From: Synchiropus splendidus
Lineage: Eukaryota; Chordata; Actinopteri; Syngnathiformes; Callionymidae
Direction of reading: 5' to 3'
DNA: 64,000 nucleotides
NCBI RefSeq assembly: GCF_027744825.2
Contig: NC_071339.1
Span: forward strand, 27,637,501-27,701,500
Shown here piece by piece: positions 33,022 through 43,903 of this stretch. Made by a program: the position numbers and the translations under genes. Under the pieces are notes generated by a model. That model worked only from the letters and a program-made list of their open reading frames with translations. It did no database searches and was not told the DNA's origin. Position 1 is the stretch's first letter; the number at the start of each line of letters is the position of its first letter.

Positions 33022-33461
33022 GTCACCCGGAACCCGGAAATCAGACACGACCGGGAAGTCATCCGGACCCTGTGGATGCTGATCATTCATTGAACGGGTC
33101 GCTCCAACTGTTCAACGGTGAGAGCAAAACATTCAGTTCAATAAAAAAAAAGTATTTTAACCACAGTCTGTCGATGTATTTTATATTTAACTACCTATGT
33201 TTTTTGTTTTATTCAACGCCTGTGCGTATGAAAACAGACGATCAGTCAGAGGTCGAAGGAGTAGGGCACCCGCTCGTTGATTCTTTTACTCACCAGACGC
33301 CTCAGCTGATAGGAGGTGGGAAAAAACATTTTGGAGTGATAGTGTACGTTTCACTGCTGTATTTATTTATTTATTTTTTCACATGAAAACAGATACAAAG
33401 ACAACGAGCACGCCACACCTTCTACCTGTCGCTTCAACACCAACACCAACACCAACGTTTG
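33022..33461 (+). pseudogene. exons 4-6 of the upstream gene copy
   Basis: Exon 4 is 33022-33117 (96 nt), exon 5 33238-33315 (78 nt, donor GTGGGA), exon 6 33393-33461 (69 nt, Thr/Pro-rich). All begin after one base of a codon and end after one base, so each is phase 1-1. The donor after exon 6 is GG instead of the GT present in the other copies, so splicing here is impaired. Confidence 0.55.
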
Positions 33462-33534
33462 GGAAGATACGAATCTCAATTTTTTTCAACACATCTCTAC
33501 CGTTCAGTATCAGTTGAATGGTTGTATGTTCGCT

Positions 33535-33570
<36 letters not shown>

Positions 33571-33712
33571 TACGTGCGTGCGTGTGTGTGTGTTTTATCT
33601 GCAATGCGGTTTGTCTATGTTCCGGCTATGTGCTTTTAGACGGTCTCATTTTACTATTGAAGGTGTTTGAGTAACTGTTGCTGCTAAGCGTCATTGTGAT
33701 TTTACTACTATG

Positions 33713-34498
33713 CTTTAACGACGACGGACACTAGAGGTCGCGATTACTATTTCACACTATGCTTTAACGACGGCGGCCACGTGAGGTCGAGATTACTATT
33801 TCACACTATGCTTTAACGATGGCGACCACTAGAGGTCGGGATTACTATTTTACACTATGCTTTAACGACGGCGGCCACTAGAGGTCGTGATTTTACTAAC
33901 TGTAATGTGCTTTAACGACGGCGGCCGCTAGAGGTCGTGATTTTACTAACTGTAATGTGCTTTAACGACGCCGGCCGCTAGAGGTCGTGATTTTACTAAC
34001 TGCAATGTGCTTTAACGACGCCGGCCGCTAGAGGTCGTGATTTTACTAATTGTAATGTGCTTTAACGACGGCGGCCACTAGAGGTCGTGATTTTACTAAC
34101 TGTAATGTGCTTTAACGACGGCGGCCACTAGAGGTCGTGATTTTTACTAACTGTAATGTGCTTTAATGACGGCGGCCACTAGAGGTCGTGATTTTACTAA
34201 CTGTAATGTGCTTTAACGACGGCGGCCACTAGAGGTCGTGATTTTACTAACTGTAATGTGGTTTAACGACGGCGGCCGCTAGAGGTCGTGATTTTACTAA
34301 CTGTAATGTGCTTTAACGACGGCGGCCACTAGAGGTCGTGATTTTACTAATTGAAATGTGGTTTAACGACGGCGTCCACTAGAGGTCGTGATTTTACTAA
34401 CTGTAATGTGGTTTAACGACGGCGGCCGCTAGAGGTCGTGATTTTACTAATTGTAATGTGCTTTAACGACGGCGGCCACTAGAGGTCGTGATTTTACT
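33713..34498 (+). repeat. 50-bp minisatellite, block 1 (about 16 units)
   Basis: Each unit reads CTTTAACGACGGCGGCCACT, then AGAGGTCGTGATTTTACTAA, then CTGTAATGTG. The first three units are more diverged and resemble those at 56379-56768. It corresponds to intron 6 of the gene. Confidence 0.9.
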
Positions 34499-34558
34499 TT
34501 TTTATATTTAACTACCTATGTTTTTTGTTTTATTCAACGCCTGTGCGTATGAAAACAG

Positions 34559-34782
34559 ACGATCAGTCAGAGGTCGAAGGAGTAGGGCACCCGCTCGTTG
34601 ATTCTTTGACTCACCAGAGGCCTCAGCTGATAGGAGGTGGGAAAAAACATTTTGGAGTGATAGTTTACGTTTCACTGCTGTATTTATTTATTTATTTTTT
34701 CACATGAAAACAGATACAAAGACAACGAGCACGCCACACCTTCTACGTGTCGCTTCAACACCAACACCAACACCAACGTTTG
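34559..34782 (+). pseudogene. extra copy of exons 5-6 inside the minisatellite
   Basis: Exon 5 is 34559-34636 and exon 6 34714-34782 (69 nt, intact GTAAGA donor). The copy starts and ends abruptly within minisatellite units (joins at about 34500 and 34793), so it was placed by recombination inside the repeat. Exon 4 is absent. Confidence 0.6.
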
Positions 34783-34794
34783 GTAAGATACGAA

Positions 34795-35135
34795 GGTCGT
34801 GATTTTACTAATTGTAATGTGCTTTAACGACGGCGGCCACGAGAGGTCGTGATTTTACTAATTGTAATGTGCTTTAACGGCGGTGGCCACTAGAGGTCGT
34901 GATTTTACTAACTGTAATGTGCTTTAACGACGGCGACCACTAGAGGTCGTGATTTTACTAATTGTAATGTGGTTTAACGACGGCGTCCACTAGAGGTCGT
35001 GATTTTACTAACTGTAATGTGGTTTAACGACGGCGGCCGCTAGAGGTCGTGATTTTACTAATTGTAATGTGCTTTAACGACGGCGGCCACTAGAGGTCGT
35101 GATTTTACTTATTGTAAAGTGGTTTAATGAGAGTA
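34795..35135 (+). repeat. 50-bp minisatellite, block 2 (about 7 units)
   Basis: Same unit as block 1, ending in the degenerate unit with GTATACACTAGTGATTTACT that borders every exon-7 copy. Confidence 0.9.
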
Positions 35136-35295
35136 TACACTAGTGATTTACTATTTGTTTTTACGCTTTAAATGTTGATCCTTAGTAGATCCCTACATTT
35201 ACACTCTGTTTATATTAATATCATATTAACTGCTATCCGAGGTCTTGCTTCTAGATTGTATTTACATTTGTGTTGTTGTCGGTATTCTGTTTCAG

Positions 35296-36573
35296 CTCTC
35301 CCCTCTGGGTCTTGGCCTTTGTGGGAGACATCGACGCCGGTTTCCTCAGTACCTCTGGATCTACTATCCGGACCGTTCCCTGCTGAAGACTCGACGTCGG
35401 CATCTGGGCTATCCGCACCTCCACAGCCACCGTCGCCGACACCATCAGCACCGCCAGCAACCACAGACAAGCCGCGGACATCGCCCCGGATACCAAAACA
35501 AAGAGAAAGAAATACTTGTGTGTGTGTGTGTGTGTGTGCGCGTACGTGCGTCCGTGCGTGTGTGTGTGCGTGTGTGTGTGTTTTATCTGTAATGCGGTTT
35601 GTCTATGTTCCGGCTATGTGCTTTTAGACGGTGTCATTTTACTATTGAAGGTGTTTGAGTAACTGTTGCTGCTAAGCGTCATTGTGATTTTACTACTATG
35701 CTTTAACGACGACGGACACTAGAGGTCGCGATTACTATTTCACACTATGCTTTAACGATGGCGACCACTAGAGGTCGTGATTTTACTAACTGTAATTAGC
35801 TTTAACGACGGCAGCCACTAGAGGTCGTGATTTTACTAACTGCAATGTGCTTTAACGACGGCGGCCGCTAGAGGTCGTGATTTTACTAACTGTCATGTGC
35901 TTTAACGACGGCGGCCACTAGAGGTCGTGATTTTACTAATTGTAATGTGCTTTAACGACGGCGGCCACTAGAGGTCGTGATTTTACTAATTGTAATGTGC
36001 TTTAACGACGGCGGCCACTAGAGGTCGCGATTTTACTAACTGTTATGTGCTTTAACGATGGCGGCCACTAGAGGTCGCGATTTTACTAACTGTTATGTGC
36101 TTTAACGACGGCGGCCACTAGAGGTCGTGATTTTACTAATTGTAATGTGCTTTAACGACGGCGGCCGCTAGAGGTCGGGATTTTACTAATTGTAATGTGG
36201 TTTAAAGACGGCGTCCACTAGAGGTCGTGATTTTACTAACTGTAATGTGGTTTAACGACGGCGGCCGCTAGAGGTCGTGATTTTACTAATTGTAATGTGC
36301 TTTAACGACGGCGGCTACTGGAGGTCGTGATTTTACTAACTGTAATGTGGTTTAACGACGGCGTCCACTAGAGGTCGTGATTTTACTTATTGTAAAGTGG
36401 TTTAATGAGAGTATACACTAGTGATTTACTATTTGTTTTTACGCTTTAAATGTTGATCCTTAGTAGATCCCTACATTTACACTCTGTTTATATTAATATC
36501 ATATTAACTGCTATCCGAGGTCTTGCTTCTAGATTGTATTTACATTTGTGTTGTTGTCGGTATTCTGTTTCAG
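35296..36573 (+). repeat. amplified unit U1: truncated exon 7, GT tract, minisatellite
   Basis: Truncated exon 7 (35296-35517) follows a TTCTGTTTCAG acceptor. It encodes the Pro-rich first half of exon 7 and then joins AGAAAGAAATACTT and a GT tract instead of the rest of the exon. About 14 minisatellite units (35700-36412) and the intron-6 end follow. Confidence 0.75.
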
Positions 36574-36872
36574 CTCTCCCCTCTGGGTCTTGGCCTTTGT
36601 GGGAGACATCGACGCCGGTTTCCTCAGTACCTCTGGATCTACTATCCGGACCGTTCCCTGCTGAAGACTCGACGTCGGCATCTGGGCTATCCGCACCTCC
36701 ACAGCCACCGTCGCCGACACCATCAGCACCGCCAGCAACCACAGACAAGCCGCGGACATCGCCCCGGATACCAAAACAAAGAGAAAGAAATACTTGTGTG
36801 TGTGTGTGTGTGTGTGCGCGTACGTGCGTCCGTGCGTGTGTGTGTGCGTGTGTGTGTGTTTTATCTGTAATG

Positions 36873-39800
36873 CTGGTCAGGCAGCGGCTACTGAGGCTCC
36901 CGGTAACAAAGCCAAATGTATGTATAATACAATGAAAATGAAACAATCAACGAACGAACGAACAAACAGTGGAAACGGCGCAATGCGTTTATTAGGATAT
37001 GACCGGCAAACGATCATTAATCTGAGGGATTTCAACGGCTTTTATCCCGTTAGCGCGGAGACACGGACGACGCTATACGACCTCGGTCTGTTCCACCGGT
37101 CGGATCCAAGGATCTACAGCATAGCGAAGCCCCGCCAGTCAGATTCAGAGACCTACAGCACAGCGAAGCCCCTCCCCAGCAGCAGGGATCATCATCACGG
37201 GGGACATCGGAGGCGGTGCGAGAGGAAGCAGAAGCGCGGTTGCCGCGGCGGAATTAAGGCTAAGCTAAATGCTAACCCGTTCCGCTCGCCGCTCCCGTCG
37301 GTCCTGCTCTCTAACGTGCGCTCGCTAGAAAACAAACTGGACTATTTGAAACTGGACTTGAACACCCGAAGGGAGACACGGAACTGTTGCGTGCTGATCC
37401 TCACGGAGACGTGGCTCAACTCTTCTGTCCCGGACACTGCTATTAGCCTGGAAGGGCTAACAGCGTTCAGGGCGGACAGGAACCACGTGCTCACAGGTAA
37501 AACCCGGGGAGGGGGTGTCTGCATCTACATCAACAACAACTGGTGTATCAACACAACTCTGGTCTCCAGTCACTGCTGTGTGGACATAGAGTTTCTGATT
37601 GTGAAATGTAGACCCTTCTACTTGCCACGTGAGTTCACCAGCGTCACAGTGGTGGCCCTGTACATCCCTCCAAGCGCTGACTGCAAACAGGCCCTGAGTG
37701 TCCTCCATCAAGCCATCAGCGACGTGCAGTCCACACACCCGGAGAGTGTCTTCATTGTGGCAGGGGACTTTAACCAGGCCAATATGAAGACTGTGCTTCC
37801 AGCCTTTCACCAGCATGTGGACTTCGCTACTCGTGGGGAGAACACCCTGGACCTGGTCTACACCAACATCAAGAAGGCGTACAGAGCTGTCCCTCGTCCT
37901 CACCTCGGCTCCTCAGATCATCTCTCTGTGTTGCTGGTCCCTGCATACCAGCCCCTGCTCACCAGAGAGAAACCAGCAGTGAGGACAGTGAGAGTGTGGC
38001 CAGAGGGAGCCATGTCAGCCCTTCAGGACTGTTTCGAGCGTACTGACTGGAGCATGTTCAAGGATGCTGCTACGGACTGCAATCAGCAAACAGATGTGGG
38101 GGAGTATGCGTCAGTGGTGACTGGCTACATCCAGTGGTGCATGGAGAGGGTCACAGTCAACAAGACCATCGTCACTCGGGCCAATCAGAAGCCTTGGATG
38201 ACGAAAGAGGTGCGTGATAGACTGAGGGAGCGAAATGCTGCGTTCAAATCTGGAGATGGAGCGGCACTCAGATCAGCGAGGGCGAATCTGAACCGTGAAA
38301 TCCGGGCAGCGAAGCGCGCCCACAGTCGGAAGGTCCAAGGCTTCTTTCAGAATGCCAGCAACACCAGGCAACTGTGGCAGGGCATCCAGACGGTCACAGG
38401 CTATAAAGCCTCTCCCCCTCCCTGCCGTGACGACATCAGCTTCCTCAATGAGCTGAATAACTTCTTTGGAAGGTTTGAAGCTCTCAATACCAACCCTGCG
38501 AGGAAAGCTGCCCCCCACTCTGACGAACAGACGCTCAGACTGGACACCGCTACGGTGCAGAGAACTCTGAGGAAGGTGAACGCAAGTAAAGCTGCAGGCC
38601 CTGACAACATTCCTGGACGACTGATTAAGGAATGTGCTGACCAGCTGTCCCAAGTGCTCACGGACATCTTCAACACCTCTCTGACCCAGGCGGTCGTCCC
38701 TCCATGTTTCAAGTCGGCCATAATTATTCCTGTGCCTAAGAAACCGACCACCACGTGTCTGAACGACTTTCGCCCCGTTGCACTAACATCCACCATCATG
38801 AAGTGCTTCGAGAGGGTGGTGAAGGACCACATCGTCTCCATACTCCCCGCATCATTCGACCCGTTCCAGTTTGCGTACCAGCCGAACCGCTCCACTGAGG
38901 ACGCCATCTCCACTGCTCTCCACCTGAGCCTGGAGCACCTAGAGAAGAAGAACACTCTGGTTCGGATGCTGTTCCTGGACTTCAGCTCAGCTTTTAATAC
39001 CATCATCCCACAGGACCTGGTACATAAATTGGAGCAACTAGGAGTGGAGTCCTCCATGTGCAACTGGCTGCTGGACTTTCTCACCAACAGAACCCAGTCT
39101 GTCCGAGTAGGAAGTAACACGTCAAGTGTTATCTCCCAGAACATCGGCTCCCCTCAGGGATGTGTCCTCAGCCCACTGCTGTTCACTCTGCTGACCCACG
39201 ACTGTCGCCCCAAGTATAGCAGCAACCACATCCTGAAGTACGCGGACGACACAATGGTTGTGGGTCTCATCCAGGACAATGATGAACTGGCCTACAGGGA
39301 GGAGGTGCAACATCTGGTGGACTGGTGTGAGACGAACAATCTGGCCCTGAATCTCGACAAGACGAAGGAGATTGTCGTGGACTTCGGGAGATCAAGACAC
39401 AGCCATGCCCCTCTTTACATCAACGACAGGGCTGTGGAAGTGGTGAGTACAACCAAATACCTGGGTGTGCACATCACAGATGATCTTAGCTGGTCACTCC
39501 ACACCTCCTCCCTGGCAAAGAAGGCACAGCAGCGTCTGCACTTCCTGAGGCGGATGAGAAGAGCTTCCCTGCCCCCCCCCATCCTGACCACCTTCTACAG
39601 AGGGACAATCGAGAGCCTGCTGACCAGTTGCATCTCCGTCTGGTCTGGGAGCTGCAGTGCATCAGACTGGAAGTCTCTGCAGAGGGTGGTGAGGACAGCG
39701 GAGAAAATCACCGGGACCCCGCTCCCTGCCATCAAGGATATAGCAGATGTTCGCTGCTTATCCAGGGCACAAAGGATCATCGCGGACTCTACTCATCCAA

Positions 39801-40131
39801 ACTATGCACTGTTCCACCTCCTGCCATCTGGCAGACGGTTCCGCAGCATCCGATGCAGAACCACCAGATTCAGGAACAGTTTTGTTCCTGGTGCTGTCAG
39901 GTTGCTGAACATTGGACAATAGCTGCAATACTGTTTATTTGTTCAATTGTACATCCTCTGGACTGGCACTTATCTGTTATTTTATTATTATTTATCTATC
40001 TATTTATTTTTGGACATTTCGTTTCGTTTTTGGAAACCGGAGGCCTCAGACCGAAATTTCGTTGCCATCATATAGTAATATGTTTTGTGCAATGACAATA
40101 AAGAAAGTCTAAGTCTAAGTCTAAGTCTAAG
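36873..40131 (+). mobile_element. CR1/L2-type LINE insertion with 5-bp target duplication
   Basis: The insertion is flanked by TAATG at 36868-36872 and 40132-40136; the uninterrupted site is seen in U1 and other units. It carries one long ORF and a 3' end with TGTGCAATGACAATAAAG followed by about four AAGTCT repeats, the short-tandem tail typical of L2-like elements in fish. The 5' end starts directly at GCTGGTCAGG-like sequence just before the ORF, so the 5' UTR is short or truncated. It is a recent insertion because the ORF is uninterrupted. Confidence 0.85.
36920..39922 (+). CDS. LINE ORF2-like protein: endonuclease plus reverse transcriptase
   Basis: About 1000 codons from the first ATG inside the insertion (36920); the frame is also open upstream through the GT tract but that part is host repeat. 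The N-terminal ~125 residues are basic (HHHGGHRRRCERKQKRG). An APE-type endonuclease runs from about residue 128, with LLSNVRSLENK, LTETWL, VAGDFNQ and GSSDHLSVLL. The reverse transcriptase covers about residues 540-820, with KAAGPDNIPGRLIKECA, DFRPVALTS, FLDFSSAFNTI, GSPQGCVLSPLLF and the catalytic YADDT near residue 773. The tail (SGSCSASDWKSLQRV, HLLPSGRRFRSI) is typical of fish L2/CR1-like elements. All key motifs are present, so the protein may be active. Confidence 0.85.
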   Translation: MYNTMKMKQSTNERTNSGNGAMRLLGYDRQTIINLRDFNGFYPVSAETRTTLYDLGLFHRSDPRIYSIAKPRQSDSETYSTAKPLPSSRDHHHGGHRRRCERKQKRGCRGGIKAKLNANPFRSPLPSVLLSNVRSLENKLDYLKLDLNTRRETRNCCVLILTETWLNSSVPDTAISLEGLTAFRADRNHVLTGKTRGGGVCIYINNNWCINTTLVSSHCCVDIEFLIVKCRPFYLPREFTSVTVVALYIPPSADCKQALSVLHQAISDVQSTHPESVFIVAGDFNQANMKTVLPAFHQHVDFATRGENTLDLVYTNIKKAYRAVPRPHLGSSDHLSVLLVPAYQPLLTREKPAVRTVRVWPEGAMSALQDCFERTDWSMFKDAATDCNQQTDVGEYASVVTGYIQWCMERVTVNKTIVTRANQKPWMTKEVRDRLRERNAAFKSGDGAALRSARANLNREIRAAKRAHSRKVQGFFQNASNTRQLWQGIQTVTGYKASPPPCRDDISFLNELNNFFGRFEALNTNPARKAAPHSDEQTLRLDTATVQRTLRKVNASKAAGPDNIPGRLIKECADQLSQVLTDIFNTSLTQAVVPPCFKSAIIIPVPKKPTTTCLNDFRPVALTSTIMKCFERVVKDHIVSILPASFDPFQFAYQPNRSTEDAISTALHLSLEHLEKKNTLVRMLFLDFSSAFNTIIPQDLVHKLEQLGVESSMCNWLLDFLTNRTQSVRVGSNTSSVISQNIGSPQGCVLSPLLFTLLTHDCRPKYSSNHILKYADDTMVVGLIQDNDELAYREEVQHLVDWCETNNLALNLDKTKEIVVDFGRSRHSHAPLYINDRAVEVVSTTKYLGVHITDDLSWSLHTSSLAKKAQQRLHFLRRMRRASLPPPILTTFYRGTIESLLTSCISVWSGSCSASDWKSLQRVVRTAEKITGTPLPAIKDIADVRCLSRAQRIIADSTHPNYALFHLLPSGRRFRSIRCRTTRFRNSFVPGAVRLLNIGQ

Positions 40132-41165
40132 TAATGCGGTTTGTCTATGTTCCGGCTATGTGCTTTTAGACGGTGTCATTTTACTATTGAAGGTGTTTGA
40201 GTAACTGTTGCTGCTAAGCGTCATTGTGATTTTACTACTATGCTTTAAAGACGACGGACACTAGAGGTCGCGATTACTATTTCACACTATGCTTTAACGA
40301 TGGCGACCACTAGAGGTCGTGATTTTACTAACTGTAATGTGCTTTAACGACGGCGGCCACTAGAGGTCGTGATTTTACTAATTGTAATGTGCTTTAACGA
40401 CGGCGGCCGCTAGAGGTGGTGATTTTACTAACTGTAATTAGCTTTAACGACGGCAGCCACTAGAGGTCGTGATTTTACTAACTGCAATGTGCTTTAACGA
40501 CGGCGGCCGCTAGAGGTCGTGATTTTACTAACTGTAATGTGCTTTAACGACGGCGGCCACGAGAGGTCGTGATTTTACTAACTGCAATGTGCTTTAACGA
40601 CGGCGGCCACTAGAGGTCGGGATTTTACTAATTGTAATGTGCTTTAACGACGGCAGCCACTAGAGGTCGTGATTTTACTAACTGTAATGTGCTTTAACGA
40701 CGGCGGCCACTAGAGGTAGTCATTTTACTAACTGTAATGTGCTCTAACGACGGCGGCCACTAGAGGTCGTGATTTTACTAACTGTAATGTGGTTTAACGA
40801 CGGCGGCCACTAGAGGTCGTGATTTTACTAACTGTAATGTGGTTTAACGACGGCGGCCACTAGAGGTCGTGATTTTACTAATTGTAATGTGCTTTAACGA
40901 CGGCGGCCACTAGAGGTCGTGATTTTACTAACTGTAATGTGGTTAAACGACGGCGTCCACTAGAGGTCGTGATTTTACTAATTGTAATGTGGTTTAATGA
41001 CAGTATACACTAGTGAATTACTATTTGTTTTTACGCTTTAAATGTTGATCCTTAGTAGATCCCTACATTTACACTCTGTTTATATTAATATCATATTAAC
41101 TGCTATCCGAGGTCTTGCTTCTAGATTGTATTTACATTTGTATTGTTGTCGGTATTCTGTTTCAG

Positions 41166-43903
41166 CTCTCCCCTCTGGGTCTTGGCCTTTGTGGGAGACA
41201 TCGACGCCGGTTTCCTCAGTACCTCTGGATCTACTATCCGGACCGTTCCCTGCTGAAGACTCGACGTCGGCATCTGGGCTATCCGCACCTCCACAGCCAC
41301 CGTCGCCGACACCATCAGCACAGCCAGCAACCACAGACAAGCCGCGGACATCGCCCCGGATACCAAAACAAAAAGAAAGAAATACTTGTGTGTGTGTGTG
41401 TGTGTGTGCTTGAAAAGATCACCCGGAACCCGGAAATCAGACACGACCGGGAAGTCATCCGGACCCTGTGGATGCTGATCATTCATTGAACGGGTCGCTC
41501 CAACTGTTCAACGGTGAGAGCAAAACATTCAGTTCAATAAAAAAAAGTATTTTAACCACAGTCTGTCGATGTATTTTATATTTAACTACCTATGTTTTTT
41601 GTTTTATTCAACGCCTGTGCGTATGAAAACAGACGATCAGTCAGAGGTCGAAGGAGTAGGGCACCCGCTCGTTGATTCTTTAACTCACCAGACGCCTCAG
41701 CTGATAGGAGGTGGGAAAAAACATTTTGGAGTGATAGTTTACGTTTCACTGCTGTATTTATTTATTTATTTTTTCACATGAAAACAGATACAAAGACAAC
41801 GAGCACGCCACACCTTCTACCTGTCGCTTCAACACCAACACCAACACCAACGTTTGGTAAGATACGAATCTCAATTTTTTTCAACACATCTCTGCCGTTC
41901 AGTATCAGTTGAATGGTTGTATGTTCGCTATTATGTGTGTGTGTATGTGTGTGTGTGTGTGTGTGTGCGCGTACGTGCGTGCGTGCGTGTGTGTGTGCGT
42001 GTGTGTGTGTTTTATCTGTAATGCGGTTTGTCTATGTTCCGGCTATGTGCTTTTAGACGGTGTCATTTTACTATTGAAGGTGTTTGAGTAACTGTTGCTG
42101 CTAAGCGTCATTGTGATTTTAATACTATGCTTTAACGACGGCGGCCGCTAGAGGTCGTGATTTTACTAATTGTAATGTGCTTTAACGACGGCGGCCACTA
42201 GAGGTCGTGATTTTACTAACTGTAATGTGCTTTAACGACGGCGGCCACTAGAGGTCGTGATTTTACTATTTGTAATGTGCTTTAACGACGGCGGCCACTA
42301 GAGGTCGTGATTTTACTATTTGTAATGTGCTTTAACGACGGCGGCCGCTAGAGGTCGTGACTTAATTAACTGTAATTAGCTTTAACGACGGCAGCCACGA
42401 GAGGTCGTGATTTTACTAACTGCAATGTGCTTTAACGACAGCGGCCGCTAGAGGTCGTGATTTTACTAACTGTAATGTGCTTTAACGACGGCGGCCACTA
42501 GAGGTCGTGATTTTACTAACTGTAATGTGCTTTAACGACGGCGGCCACTAGAGGTCGTGATTTTACTAACTGCAATGTGCTTTAACGACGGCGGCCACTA
42601 GAGGTCGGGATTTTACTAATTGTAATGTGCTTTAACGACGGCAGCCACTAGAGGTCGTGATTTTACTAACTGTAATGTGCTTTAACGACGGCGGCCACTA
42701 GAGGTAGTCATTTTACTAACTGTAATGTGCTCTAACGACGGCGGCCACTAGAGGTCGTGATTTTACTAACTGTAATGTGGTTTAACGACGGCGGCCACTA
42801 GAGGTCGTGATTTTACTAACTGTAATGTGGTTTAACGACGGCGGCCACTAGAGGTCGTGATTTTACTAACTGTAATGTGCTTTAACGACGGCGGCCACTA
42901 GAGGTCGTGATTTTACTAATTGTAATGTGCTTTAACGACGGCGGCCACTAGAGGTCGTGATTTTACTAACTGTAATGTGCTTTAACGACGGCGGCCACTA
43001 GAGGTCGTGATTTTACTATTTGTAATGTGCTTTAACGACGGCGGCCACTAGAGGTCGTGATTTTACTATTTGTAATGTGCTTTAACGACGGCGGCCGCTA
43101 GAGGTCGTGACTTAATTAACTGTAATTAGCTTTAACGACGGCAGCCACGAGAGGTCGTGATTTTACTAACTGCAATGTGCTTTAACGACAGCGGCCGCTA
43201 GAGGTCGTGATTTTACTAACTGTAATGTGCTTTAACGACGGCGGCCACTAGAGGTCGTGATTTTACTAACTGTAATGTGCTTTAACGACGGCGGCCACTA
43301 GAGGTCGTGATTTTACTAACTGTAATGTGCTTTAATGAGGGCGGCCACTAGAGGTCGGGATTTTACTAATTGTAATGTGCTTTAACGACGGCGGACGCTA
43401 GAGGTCGTGATTTTACTAACTGTAATGTGCTTTAACGACAGCGGCCGCTAGAGGTCGTGATTTTACTAACTGTAATGTGCTTTAACGACGGCGGCCGCTA
43501 GAGGTCGTGATTTTACTAACTGTAATGTGCTTTAACGACGGCGGCCACTAGAGGTCGTAATTTTACTAATTGTAATGTGCTTTAACGACGGCGGCCACTA
43601 GAGGTCGTGATTTTACTAATTGTAATGTGCTTTAACGACGGCGGCCACTAGAGGTCGGGATTTTACTAACTGAAATGTGCTTTAACGACGGCGTCCACTA
43701 GAGGTCGTGATTTTACTAATTGTAATGTGGTTTAATGACAGTATACACTAGTGATTTACTATTTGTTTTTACGCTTTAAATGTTGATCCTTAGTAGATCC
43801 CTGCATTTACACTCTGTTTATATTAATATCATATTAACTGCTATCCGAGGTTTTGCTTCTAGATTGTATTTACATTTGTATTGTTGTCGGTATTCTGTTT
43901 CAG
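41166..43903 (+). repeat. amplified unit U3: truncated exon 7, exons 4-6, long minisatellite
   Basis: Truncated exon 7 (41166-41387) and a GT tract lead into exon 4 (41418-41513), exon 5 (41633-41710) and exon 6 (41788-41856), all with frame-preserving lengths and good donors. A GT-rich tract and about 32 minisatellite units (42130-43746) follow. Within the latter, a block at 42340-42480 with CTTAATTAACTGTAATTAGC recurs at 43090-43230, a ~750-bp internal duplication. Confidence 0.75.

Larger units (their letters stand above)
36574..41165 (+). repeat. amplified unit U2, interrupted by a LINE
   Basis: Truncated exon 7 (36574-36795), a GT tract, the LINE insertion (36873-40131) and about 15 minisatellite units (40246-41006). 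Without the LINE and its target duplication the unit is about 1.33 kb, close to U1. Confidence 0.75.

Noticed and set aside
36794..36919. Val/Cys-rich N-terminal extension of the LINE ORF through the GT tract
   Set aside because: This part lies outside the insertion, which starts at 36873 after the TAATG duplication; it is microsatellite.
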